A stretch of 64,000 nucleotides of DNA, from NCBI GenBank assembly GCA_937892925.1, contig CALBHX010000116.1:1-64000 (forward strand), read 5' to 3'. This stretch comes from an uncultured Lentisphaeraceae bacterium. Lineage in GTDB: Bacteria > Verrucomicrobiota > Kiritimatiellia > RFP12 > DVOR01. Positions 1 through 10,700 of the stretch are shown here, in pieces. The notes beneath the pieces were generated by a model. The model saw nothing but the letters and a program-made list of their open reading frames with translations, made no database searches and had not been told where the DNA came from. Numbering within the stretch: the first letter of the stretch is position 1; every line of letters begins with the position of its first letter. Position numbers and translations under genes: made by a program.

Positions 1-3
1 CGG

Positions 4-40
4 GCGGCGGGTCGAAAGAGACCCGCCGCTTTCTTTTATT
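4..40 (+). terminator. Rho-independent terminator of an upstream gene
   Basis: A perfect 10-bp stem (GCGGCGGGTC at 4-13 with GACCCGCCGC at 20-29) encloses a 6-nt loop and is followed by a T-rich tail (TTTCTTTTATT). It presumably ends a gene that lies to the left of the window. Confidence 0.85.
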
Positions 41-287
41 GTCCTGGAACGGAGCATTTTCGGTTACAGACAGGGGAGGGGGAGAGGGGCGGTTATGCTT
101 TTAGGAGCAGTAACAGGGTTGAATAGGATCAGGAGCGGGAGGGGGGATAAGATAAAAGGGGCGGTGGCATATGCGCGAGGGTGTTTGAGGCTGGAGTGCC
201 GATAGATATTTTTTGGGAATGGGGTAATATGGGAGACTTGCGTTTAAGCGCTCCATTAGGAAGGTCGAATATTTTTAGGAAAATCAT
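41..287. other. Intergenic stretch with no gene seen
   Basis: This purine-rich stretch between the terminator at the left edge and the promoter near 288 has no convincing coding frame, RNA gene or repeat that I can recognise. Confidence 0.6.
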
Positions 288-315
288 TTGACAAGTGTTT
301 GCTGGATTTAATAAC
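288..315 (+). promoter_or_regulatory. Candidate sigma70-type promoter for the exoprotein operon
   Basis: A perfect -35 hexamer TTGACA (288-293) is followed after 16 nt by AATAAC (310-315), a 4/6 match to the -10 consensus. It lies about 90 nt ahead of the first exoprotein gene. The -10 is weak, so the exact start point is uncertain. Confidence 0.5.
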
Positions 316-403
316 GTAATGGCGTTTATGAGCCTTATGGTTTAATTGCGCGCGAGACAAGAGGGATAAAACGTATAGTCTCTCGCGCGGAAGAGGAGCG
401 GAT

Positions 404-3400
404 ATGAGAGGATTCAAGTCGGCCTATGGCGTCTTGTCGTTGGTGCTTTTTGGCGTGCTTTTGGCGCACGCGGAGACAACGGGGGCGCGTTATAGTTATT
501 CCGCGAAGCGGGGACCTTGGCCGGCGAATGCAAGTGTAGCGGAGGGCGGTGCAGGGGATGCGCGCTTTGTTGCTACACCGCTTGTTCGGAGTGATTTGCA
601 GACGTTGGAAGCGATGAAGCAATCGATTGCAGCCGGGGTGGGTAAGAAGTATATCGCCGTGCTGTATACCGGGTGGGATTGGAGTGAAGCAGGGTCGCGG
701 ATGTTGCAGGTTTGGCGTGCGTGGCGCGCGGCGGAGGCGGGAAGTGACGTGTATGAGACTACGGTTTATGATTGGCCGGAGCAGGATTGGCAGGTGCGTG
801 AGACGGCGGCAGATGGCAGCACGGCTACGACGAATCTTTCGGCACTTTCGCGTGATAATGCCTATGCAGGGCAGCTTTTCCCGTTAGGTCGGCCTCTGGG
901 GAGCCGGACGCAGGTTTGGCCGGCATTGGCTTTGTTTGATGGTGAGGGGAAACTGGCGGCGTTGGAATCCGGGCTTGAGGTTCTGACAGTGGATGAGCTG
1001 AAGGCCAAATTGGCCGGGTGGGTAACGGCGTTTGAGGCGTATCAGGCATTACGGGAAAAAGCGTTAGGCGCTACAACGGCAACCATGTCTGCCGAAGCGG
1101 CCAATACCGCAAGCACCATGGGGTTGAAACAAATTTTCACTGAAACCTCGGGGGAGACATCCACGGTGAGTTTTGTAGATGCCGGCGGGCGAACGATATC
1201 ATTGGAACAATATAAGGCCGCGGTGTTGGCGCAGGGGCTCTTGTGTCTGGAAAAGCAGGTCTACGACGTGGGGTATTTCCGGACGGCAAGTAATAACGGT
1301 GTGGCGGCGTGTGCCCGGGCGTCAGATTTTGATCAGATCAAGGTGTGGGATTCGGAGGATGTTTCAGGTGCGTGGCGGCGGTTGACACGGACAGAGTTTT
1401 ACAGTATTTCCGGAACGTACCGCGCGAAGCTGACGGCGGCTTTGAAGGCGTCTTTTGCCGAACAGTTAGACAACACTCGGTTGATTAAATGGTCGGACAA
1501 TCAGTATCAGCAGGCGTTGCTGCTAGGGTACAATTTGTATCTTGCTACAGCAGGGTCAGCCTCTGGGAGCGAAAAGACAGCCTTGCTCAGCACGGCTCAT
1601 GCCTACGCGCGGGAGGCGATGCGGCAGAATCCGGCAAGTTTCTGGGGAGAGGCCGCGCGGGGGCGCTTGCTGATGGGGGGGGCGAACGGGGAGGTGCTGG
1701 AGGGGCCGGTTACGCTTGGGTTCGGGTGGCGTGAACGGAATCTTCAGGCGGCAACGGAGGTGACGGCGTTGGAGGATGCCCCATGCCCGCCGACTCGGGA
1801 TGTGTTGACTTTTTCGGCTGCGGAAGTGGCCGCACAGGATGGGGTAACACTGGGGACAAATGCGGCAGGCGAGCAGACGTTTGTTTGGGTTCTGCGCCAT
1901 GGCAATGACTTCAAATTCCCCAAACAGGGGTGGTACACCGTATCGATGGCGATGAATGCCGGAGGGGCGGATTTGAAGTTGACGGGGTTTAAGATTTATG
2001 CCGGAACGGGGCGTTTGGAAGATTATGCTGGCGAGGGAGCAGCGCTGCTCTTCGATGGATCAGCGGCTACGGCTGCTGCCCATGCCCCAACCAACGGGGA
2101 TACATTGGTGGCACAGTTCGCGTCGCCGGACTTTTCGGCCGCAGGAGGGGTGCCACTGGCCCCGGGTACGCCTGTATCGTTCACCTTTTACCTGCCGCAT
2201 GATCCCGCACGGATCTTTCCCTGCTGGGAGCGGGATTGGAGTGATCAGCCGAAGTATAACGACTTGGCGATTGTGATCTCCGGCGTGTATACGGGGGCGT
2301 CTTCTGGGACCTTCTCGGTTACGCCAATTGCCACGGCTACGGCGCTGGTGGCGCCGGACGTCTCTTCCCTGACCATTGATGATGAGACGCTGTATGTCGG
2401 GGATGTACTGGATGCGCTGGACGCAAAGGTCGCAGCAAGCGAAGCTATGCCGGCGGGAATACCCGGGGAACAGGTGGCCGACCGTGTGCTGGAATTGCTT
2501 GGAGTAAAGGCTGGCGCGGACGGTACAATCGTTACGAATGAAACGTATGTAACGGCTTTGACGCGTGCTGCATTCTTCTATGAACAGCAGTCGGATTTCG
2601 GCTTTACGGGGAAGGCGGCGGAGGTGTTGGCAAAAGATGCCAACGGCCGGGAGGCTTTGGAAGCCCTCCTGGCCGATCGCCAATGGCTGACAGACTTTCT
2701 GGCATCCGGCCCGAGCGGAGTGGAGGCTTTGATCTATTTCGGAGCCAAAGACTTTGGCGGGGATGCTGCCCAGATGCGGGCTCATTTGCTGCACCGATTT
2801 GTTGCGTTGTGGAATGCAGACAAGATTTATGCGGCGGGGCATCCGAATGATCGGCGCGGACGCATGGCTGCGGCGCCCGGCGAGGCAGATTACGATGCCG
2901 TTTTACGTCGGATGGCTGTGGCTGGGGCACTCAACAATACACCGATGAATAACGGCGGTTTGCTCCAGACATATCTGTGCTACAGAGACTTTGCCAATCG
3001 CGGCCTGCTGCATGGCGATTTTTACACGCAAACGCCGGCACAGATGCGCCTTTCTTACAATGCATTGTCTTATTCCACGTTGGATCTGATGTACACGGTG
3101 AAGAAGGGAATCACGCGGATTGACTATATCAATGGCACGGCCTGGCAGACGAACTACCGGGCTACAAACTTCTTCGGCGACTCCATTCATGGCTCAAAGT
3201 TTTATCAGCCGTGGTCAAATCTGATTCTTTCCGGGCTTTCGCTGGGGCGTGAAATCGGCGCTGTTTGCGGCGGCATTTCGAAGTATGGCGCGATGGCTGC
3301 AAATGTTTCCGGGCGGCGTTCGATTACGGGCGGCCAGCCAGGGCATTGCGCAGGGACGCATCGTAGTTTCGATGGGTCGTTCTGGGAGATTGATTCCAAT

Positions 3401-4681
3401 GTGGGTAAGTATACAGGCAACCATTACCAACTTTGGGGGCTTTCTTCCTATCAGGCGCTGGAATATTTTGATGATGCCTTTGATGATCCGCGCACGGTGA
3501 TAGGGTATCGGCTGTTGTGGAGCGCGCGGCTTCGGGCGCGGCGCTTCGGTGCTGCGGATCCCGGCGTGCGGGAGCTCTATTTCAAGGCGATGGAGTATGC
3601 GCCGCTTAACTATCAGGCCATTTTGGATACGCGCGATTATCTCAAGGCGAATGCTCCGAATGACGGCGCGTTGTGGTTGAGATGGGCTGAAGGCGTTACC
3701 AATGGGTTGTGGCGTTATCCGATTGTTGGGTGGCCGCTGCTCTTCGCCAATGTGCCGGAACCTGTCCGGACTTCTTACGGCGAAGCCGGGTTGCTGGCGG
3801 TGATGAAGCAATTGCAGGTTCGGATGCACGACAGTGACCGCAAAACGCGCGAGACTTATGACTATGTGTCGTATGTGCTGACTAACGGGTTGCTGAAACA
3901 ATTCAGCGGCCGGGCATTGCTCTCGGCGCTTGGTACCACGCTGGATGCTCGGTATGGGACGCCGCGCTTTACGGAGCTGGTGAACTGGGGTAATTCCTAT
4001 TATGGCGGAGATGCGGCGTATCAAACGATGCTGGATGCGGTTTACCGCGCTAACGGCAACCCGTTGGGTTTGACGCGTACCTGTATGGAGACGCTTCTTG
4101 CGGCTTCAATGGATAGCTCGGTTTCCACTTTCCGCGAGATGTGTACACTTTATGCTTCGCTCTTTGCCGATGTTCTGGGTGCAGATTATCCTGTGCGTTC
4201 TTCGGAGGATCCACTTTTTGCGGAAGAAATGCTCTCGGCGAATGGCTGCCTGACGCTGTCGAGTTATCCGGCACTGAATGTCTCCGGGAGCCGCGAGGAT
4301 TTACTGGCTTCCGCTGCGCCATTCTGTAATGGTCAGCGCGTGATTGATGATTCTGCATTTGGGACGTATGCCGCTTGGACGCAAGAACAGTATGACGAAC
4401 CGTGGATGATGGTGCAGCTGCCGGGCGATGCGGAGATTTATGGAGTGGTTGTGCAGAATGCAGAGGATCCTGTAACGCTGGCGGTGGAGATTTCACCGGA
4501 TGGATCGTCCTGGACGGCATTGGCCTCGGGGCGGGCGTTGGGTGCGCAAGAGGTGCTGAAGGTGTCGTTTGACGGTTCGGCGGTGAGCCGATATGTCCGC
4601 GTGCGGCGGCAGGTGGTGGGGGATCAGGCCGTCTCCTTGAAGTTGCACAAGCTTCAGGTTTTTGCGAATCGCCGGTATTAA
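404..4681 (+). CDS. Large secreted protein with transglutaminase-like core and C-terminal discoidin-like domain
   Basis: This encodes a 1,425-residue protein that starts with a clear Sec signal peptide (hydrophobic residues about 8-22, cleavage after AHA) and has a GAGGAG ribosome site 5 nt before the ATG. Residues about 70-130 look like a thioredoxin-fold segment (YTGWDWSE). Near residue 950 the motifs GAVCGGISKYGA, then GQPGHCAGTHR, then FWEIDSNVG give a Cys/His/Asp order typical of transglutaminase-like or papain-like folds. The last ~130 residues resemble an F5/8 type C (discoidin) carbohydrate-binding domain (SPDGSSWTAL, YVRVRRQ). The gene lies 19 nt before the giant exoprotein gene, so the two are probably co-transcribed. 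The specific function is not known to me; peptide cross-linking or proteolysis at the cell surface is an inference from the fold alone. Confidence 0.75.
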   Translation: MRGFKSAYGVLSLVLFGVLLAHAETTGARYSYSAKRGPWPANASVAEGGAGDARFVATPLVRSDLQTLEAMKQSIAAGVGKKYIAVLYTGWDWSEAGSRMLQVWRAWRAAEAGSDVYETTVYDWPEQDWQVRETAADGSTATTNLSALSRDNAYAGQLFPLGRPLGSRTQVWPALALFDGEGKLAALESGLEVLTVDELKAKLAGWVTAFEAYQALREKALGATTATMSAEAANTASTMGLKQIFTETSGETSTVSFVDAGGRTISLEQYKAAVLAQGLLCLEKQVYDVGYFRTASNNGVAACARASDFDQIKVWDSEDVSGAWRRLTRTEFYSISGTYRAKLTAALKASFAEQLDNTRLIKWSDNQYQQALLLGYNLYLATAGSASGSEKTALLSTAHAYAREAMRQNPASFWGEAARGRLLMGGANGEVLEGPVTLGFGWRERNLQAATEVTALEDAPCPPTRDVLTFSAAEVAAQDGVTLGTNAAGEQTFVWVLRHGNDFKFPKQGWYTVSMAMNAGGADLKLTGFKIYAGTGRLEDYAGEGAALLFDGSAATAAAHAPTNGDTLVAQFASPDFSAAGGVPLAPGTPVSFTFYLPHDPARIFPCWERDWSDQPKYNDLAIVISGVYTGASSGTFSVTPIATATALVAPDVSSLTIDDETLYVGDVLDALDAKVAASEAMPAGIPGEQVADRVLELLGVKAGADGTIVTNETYVTALTRAAFFYEQQSDFGFTGKAAEVLAKDANGREALEALLADRQWLTDFLASGPSGVEALIYFGAKDFGGDAAQMRAHLLHRFVALWNADKIYAAGHPNDRRGRMAAAPGEADYDAVLRRMAVAGALNNTPMNNGGLLQTYLCYRDFANRGLLHGDFYTQTPAQMRLSYNALSYSTLDLMYTVKKGITRIDYINGTAWQTNYRATNFFGDSIHGSKFYQPWSNLILSGLSLGREIGAVCGGISKYGAMAANVSGRRSITGGQPGHCAGTHRSFDGSFWEIDSNVGKYTGNHYQLWGLSSYQALEYFDDAFDDPRTVIGYRLLWSARLRARRFGAADPGVRELYFKAMEYAPLNYQAILDTRDYLKANAPNDGALWLRWAEGVTNGLWRYPIVGWPLLFANVPEPVRTSYGEAGLLAVMKQLQVRMHDSDRKTRETYDYVSYVLTNGLLKQFSGRALLSALGTTLDARYGTPRFTELVNWGNSYYGGDAAYQTMLDAVYRANGNPLGLTRTCMETLLAASMDSSVSTFREMCTLYASLFADVLGADYPVRSSEDPLFAEEMLSANGCLTLSSYPALNVSGSREDLLASAAPFCNGQRVIDDSAFGTYAAWTQEQYDEPWMMVQLPGDAEIYGVVVQNAEDPVTLAVEISPDGSSWTALASGRALGAQEVLKVSFDGSAVSRYVRVRRQVVGDQAVSLKLHKLQVFANRRY

Positions 4682-4700
4682 GGGAAGAAAGAGGTAATCC

Positions 4701-7700
4701 ATGAAACTGACGACGATCTTTCTTTCGCTTTCCGACACGGTTTTCGGTATTCGGTGCGCAGGCTGGAAGTGCACTGGGGGAGACGCTTGGGAATCCGCCC
4801 CGACTTTGCCCTCAACCTGCCTCGACTTTGAGGTGAACCCGGGGCGGCGTTATGATGAGCCCGGGGCGGTTTTCCAAAACGGTGCCCGCTGCGCAGGGGG
4901 AAGCCTGCATGTATGGCGGCGTGTTGCCGCGGTGTGTGCGGCCGGTGTGATGTGGATGGCGGGAGCGTGGTGCGCTCCCGCCTGGGCGGAGGAATCGGAG
5001 CCGATGACCTTGACGATTCCTGCTGATGCCGCCGATGGGGCGGTGGTGGTGGTGCCGGATGGAACGTATGCGCCGTTTGATTTGCGGACGGAAACGCGGT
5101 CACTGGTGCTGCGTGCAGCTACGCGCGGCGGGGTGGTGGTGGATGGCGGCGCGGCGGCACGCTGCGCGGATTTGCCTGAAACGATCACGCTCGATGGCTT
5201 TGTGCTGCGAAACGGTAAAGCGGAATGCGGCGGCGGCGTGCGCGGCGGCACGGTAGTGAATAGTGAGATTCGCGGGTGTTCGGCTACGTTTGGCGGCGGC
5301 GCTTATCAGACGCGGGTGATTGCATCAACGGTGTCGGGGTGTTCGGCGGCTTTTTTGGGCACGGCGCTGTTTGAGGGATCGGCCTTTTCCTGCAATATCA
5401 CGGAAAATGGTTCGGCGGATTACGGCGCCGGCATGGCGGCGCTGTTTGGAACGAAGGCGGCCAACTGCACGGTGGCAGGGAACACAACGGTGCGCGATAC
5501 GCCCGGCACGTTGGCTTCACCCGTGCAAAACATGATTTATTATGGAAACACCGCCGCGCGTGGGCAGACGCTGACGGTTGGGGCAATGGCGGTGGATGCC
5601 GAGGGGGGTGTGCCGGAAGACTTCCGGCAGGTGTCGCAGAAGGCGGGGCTTTTTCAGAATGCCGAGGGGGGAGACTATACCCTGAAGCTTTCGGAGGATA
5701 CGGTGTCGGCGCTTCAGGACGCGGGCGATTCAGCACTGGGCGGGCTGTATGACACGCTGTGGTATGCCACGGATCTGGCTGGGCGGCCGCGCCTGTTGGG
5801 GCAGCGGATTGACATTGGGCCTTATGAGATTGCTGACGTAATTACCGTGTCATGCACGGTGGTGGGCGTGGGGGCGGTAACGTTTGACCATGCCACGGTG
5901 CAGGAGGGGGATACGGTAACCTTTACGGCGACATCGCTGACGGAGGGGGGCGTTACTTATCCGCGGGAGTTCCTCGGCTTTTACGTGAATGGGAAGCGGG
6001 TTTCGGGAGCGCCGGAGCTGACGATGGCGTTGACGCAGTCGGATCGGGTGGAGGCGCGGTTCGGCGGGGTGTCGGCTACGCCGGAGACCTTGTCGGAACA
6101 GATGGCGTTGGTGCATCCATCCCGGCAGGAGGAAGTCCTGCTTGCCGAGGGCAGTTATACCCTTTCGGCGGAGACAAATCCGGAGGGGAAACGAGTGGTG
6201 TTTAAGGGCGCGTCGCTGGCCGGGGTACAGGTGTCGGTGGCCGGGGACATGCAGGGCGCCATTGTGGTGAATGCTGCCGTGACGGGAGCTGGCGAGGTGG
6301 CGAATCTGACGCTGCATCGGTGTTTGGTGGACAGTGGACTTTCGGGTTCAACAAATCTGGCGTTGACGTCTTGTATTTTGAAGGGGACGCCGGCGAATTT
6401 GACGGCGACAGCGCAGCAGGTAACGATTTACGGCACCTTCCCGGCCACGGTTACGGCGGTGAACTGCCTAGCGCTTTCAGCTGACACCTCGGCGGATGGG
6501 TTTGACTTTGTGGCTTCGGCTATTTTGGCCAAGGGGGACACGGCGATAGATGCGGGACTTGAGCCGGCGGTTTTGTCGCCGTATGATGCGTTGGACGTGG
6601 CCGGGCGGCCGCGCACGATGGGGCAGGCAACGGATCGGGGCGCACACGAGTGCTGCTATGTGCCGGTGACCGTGGAGGCGCAGGGAGAATATACTTCGCT
6701 GACGCCTGTTGTGGGGACGGAAGATCGCCTGGCAGGGGATGCTCTGGCGTTGGGATATACATCGGCGCGGACGTTTTTGGGGTGGACGCTGAATGGGGAG
6801 GCGCTGCCGGCAGAGACAACGGAAATTACGCTTCCGGAGGCTTCATCCATTACGCTGAAAGCTTCGTTTGCTGGTTTTTCGCTGGCGGCTGGCGAGGCAT
6901 TTCCTTCGGGTGTAACGGCAAAGGATACGATAACGCTTGCGCCGGGCGAGTACGCATGGGCTCAGGCGGAGGCCAATGGAGCAACCCTTGTGGGTACGGG
7001 AAAGCAGGAAGATGTGGTGCTCTCGGGCGCCGTGTCGAATGCGCGGATTGAGGCGGTAACGGTGGCCGGCACGGTGTCGGAAAGTGTGCTCAACCGCTGC
7101 CTGATCACCGGAGGAACGCTGACGGGGTGTACGGTGATGAACTCGGTGTTTGAGGGCGGCGCAGTTTCGGGCGGCACGTATCTCAACAATACGGCGGTGG
7201 GAGCGGTGGCGCTCCCCGGGGGCGTGAATACGCGTGTGGTTCGTGCGCAGGCGGAGACGTATGTGCCCGATGCGGACGATACGCAGGTGGTGGATTGCGG
7301 CACGCTTACGGACGCGCAGAAAGCGTTGGTCGGCGACCGGGATTATTACGGCAATCCGCGTATCAATAATGGGGTGATTGATCTGGGCGCGGCGGAGTTT
7401 GTATGGCCGCCGTATACGGTGACGGTGCAAGTTGAGGGGCATGGTCTGGTTTCGCCGCGCGGAACGGTGGAAGTGGTGCGAGGGGAGGCGCTTACGCTTT
7501 CGGTGAAGGCAGATCCAGAGCATCCGCGCACGCTGCTTTCGGTGAAGCAGGGAGAAACAGCGCTTACGGGCGGGCAGGGCGTCTATACGATTGTGCCGAG
7601 TGTGGAGGGTACGGTCATTACGGTTACATTTGCCGGTCTTCGTGTGGGGACAGGGGAGGCATATGCCACGCTTGGGGAAGCGATTGCCGAGGCGCAGAAC

Positions 7701-10700
7701 GGAGAGACGCTCACGGTGGCGCCTGGTGTCTACACGGAATGCGTAGATGTGAAGGGGAAACAGCTTCGCTTGGTGGCGGAAGCGGAGAGCCCGTATGAAA
7801 CGGTGATTGATGCCGGGGAAAAAGGGCGAGTGGTTTTGTTGGCTGATGGGGCGGAAATCATTGGGTTTACGCTTCAGAATGGGGTGGCCAATGAGGGCGC
7901 GGGTGCAAAAGGCGGGACGCTGCGCCGGTGTGTGGTGAGGAATAACCGGCTGACGTACAATGGCTTTGGAGGAGGCATTGCGGACGCGTTTGCGGAGAGC
8001 TGCCTGCTTGTGGGGAATGGTTCCGCAACGCTGCGTTCCAGCGGCGGCGGGGCGGCGAACAGTGAGCTGCTGAACTGCACGGTGGTGAATAATACGGCGG
8101 AGAAGGGCGGCGGACTTTATGATTGCACAGCGAAGAACTGTGTGATTGCGTTGAATACGGATTTGACGGGCGTGGCATCGGATTGGGTGGGGGATTCTGT
8201 GGAGCCGGATGCCTCGGCCTGTTGTGTGCCGACAACGGGCGGCGTGGCGGTTGCGGCGGATCGGCTGTTTGTCAACCCTGAGGCGGGCGACTTCCGGCTG
8301 CGGGCGGGTGTGGCGTGTATTGACCAGGTAGATGGCGCGGCGTTCGATTTGAGTGCAAAGGATTTGGCCGGGAATGCCCGCTGTTATGGGAACCTGGTGG
8401 ATATGGGCGCGTTAGAGTGGAATGCACCGGAATATGTGGTGTCGCTGGCGTTTACCAGTGCAGCGATGGCAACGGTGTCGGTGAATACTGGCGATGCCAC
8501 GGCTAAAACGATTACCTGCCGGTGGAGTGATGACCTGGAGACGGGGCGAACGTTTACTGTGCCGCGGTTTAAGGCGGATGGCGTGACGCCTTCGGTCGCG
8601 AAAATTACGTGGCAGAATCTGGCGGCTACGGCGCGTACGTTGGAGGGCATTTCTCGGGATGGTACGCTGATTGAAGGCTCGGAAGCAGTTGCGAGCGGGT
8701 TTGTCTGGACGATGGATGCCGAAAACACCGTGGATGTGAACCTGACATTCGTAACGGAGAATTTGTTGATTGACTCAGGAGCGAATCTTGCTGAAGCCTT
8801 GGCGGAGGCGATTCCCGGGGAAACGATTCGATTGGCGGCGGGAACGTATGATGTTTCGGCGGCCATCCCGGAGGGTGTCACGCTGGAGGGGGCTGGCGTT
8901 TCGGCTTCTATCTTGCTCCGGGGGGCATCGCTGGCTTCGGGAGCGGAGTTGACGGGTGTGACGGTTGGCGGCGCCGGGGTAGAAGGGCCGGAGAATGGAA
9001 TGGCTGTACTTCGGCACGCGGTGGTAACGGGAGTGACCGAGACGGCGGGCGCCGTTCGCCGGCATCTCACGGTGAAGAGTTCGTTGATTTACGGCAATGC
9101 TGCAGGGCTAGGTGCGGAGGTTACAGCTTATCTATCTACGGTTGCGGATACGGCTGGGGTGGCGCTGGCGGCTACGGCGAAGGCGTATGGGTGCGCGTTC
9201 TGGCGGTTTGGCTCGCTAGCGGAAACGGGTACGGTGCTGGTGGATTGTGTGGTGCCGGAGACGCCGGGCTTTCTGGCGCCGGCTCCGGATGGCACGGATT
9301 ATCGGCTTCAGGCGCGTTCGCCGCTGATTGATGCGGCGGGGGCGGCTCAGTGGGAGGGCTTTACTGATGCGGATCGGGCACTGACGGATTTGGCTGGGAA
9401 TGTGCGCGGCCAACTTCAGGGATATGACTGCGGTGCTTATGAATATCAGGCTTCGGCAACGCTGACGGATTGGACGTGGTATGGGGCGGAAACATCGATG
9501 GATGGCGATTTGGCAGGCGCTGGCTGGCGGCAAATGGCCTATGGGGCACCATGTTTCCTGCCGGGCGAAGCGGCTGCCGTGTTTGCCGATCGCGTGGGAT
9601 TTGATACGGCCTCGTTGGGGTTGTCCAGTCGGTGGAGTTTGGTTTCACTGCAGGATAAAACGGCTAAAACACAGTTGACACTGACGGCGGAAACGTCAGC
9701 CGCGGCGCTTACGATTGGCGGGGATTGGGTTAAGAGCGGGGCTTCGGCTTTAACGGTGGCCATGCCTGTGGAGGTGTCGGGTGCAACGGTATTTTCTGCT
9801 GGTGCGGTGGACGTGCCGGCGGGCGGAGCGCTTGTGCTTGGAACCACAACGGTCAAGGGAAGCGGTACGCGCCTTGAAGTTCAGGGGGGTAAACTTTCGT
9901 TTGGGAGTTTCCTGAATGTACGGGATACGGCCACTGCGGAGTTTGCAGACGGCATGCTTTCCGGCGGGGAGCTCAGCGTGGCGCAGCAGGCTCGTACGGC
10001 GGTGGTGTTTTCCGGTGCAGAAGTTACGCTTACGCGGCTGGAAACCGGAGATGAGTCCGGTGCTCGGTATGGCGATGTGATTCAAACGGCCGGAACGGTA
10101 ACATTGACGGGCACGGGAAAGGAAAAGCAGGCGCCGCTGCATCTTTCGCACTGGAGTGGACGATCCACGTATTCTCTGAAAGGCGGCCAGTTATGTGTGC
10201 CTAATGGCGAGGTACGTCTGGGGCGGGATGGTTACGGTATTCTGCGCGTGGAGGGTGGTGTAGCCAAGCTTAAGTCGGTAGCGGTTACAAAAGGTGCGCT
10301 GCAGTTGGCGGGTGGAACTTACTGTGCGCTGGCTTCCCAAACGATTGCTCCGGTGTTTGTTACGGGGACGAACTCCCGGCTGGAGGTGACGGAGGGGCAG
10401 ACGCTGACGTTCTCCGGGGCGGACAGTACGGCGGATACCGGCAGTATCACGTTGGGAGCGGGGGCATTTGTGGCGTCAGCCGCAGTTACTGGGCGAAATC
10501 TTACGTTGGAGGCCGGCGCGCGGCTGACGTTGGGTAAGGATGCTTCGGGCGTTTCTTATGCGGTGGATTTGGGGGAAGATAAGGTGCTGACGTTGCCGGG
10601 AAGCGGCACTGCGCCAATTCTCTCCGGGGGGTTGACTTCCGGTGCGATTGATTTTGCTCAGGTGCCGGAGCAGGGGGTTAAGACGCTGGTGCTCACGGTG

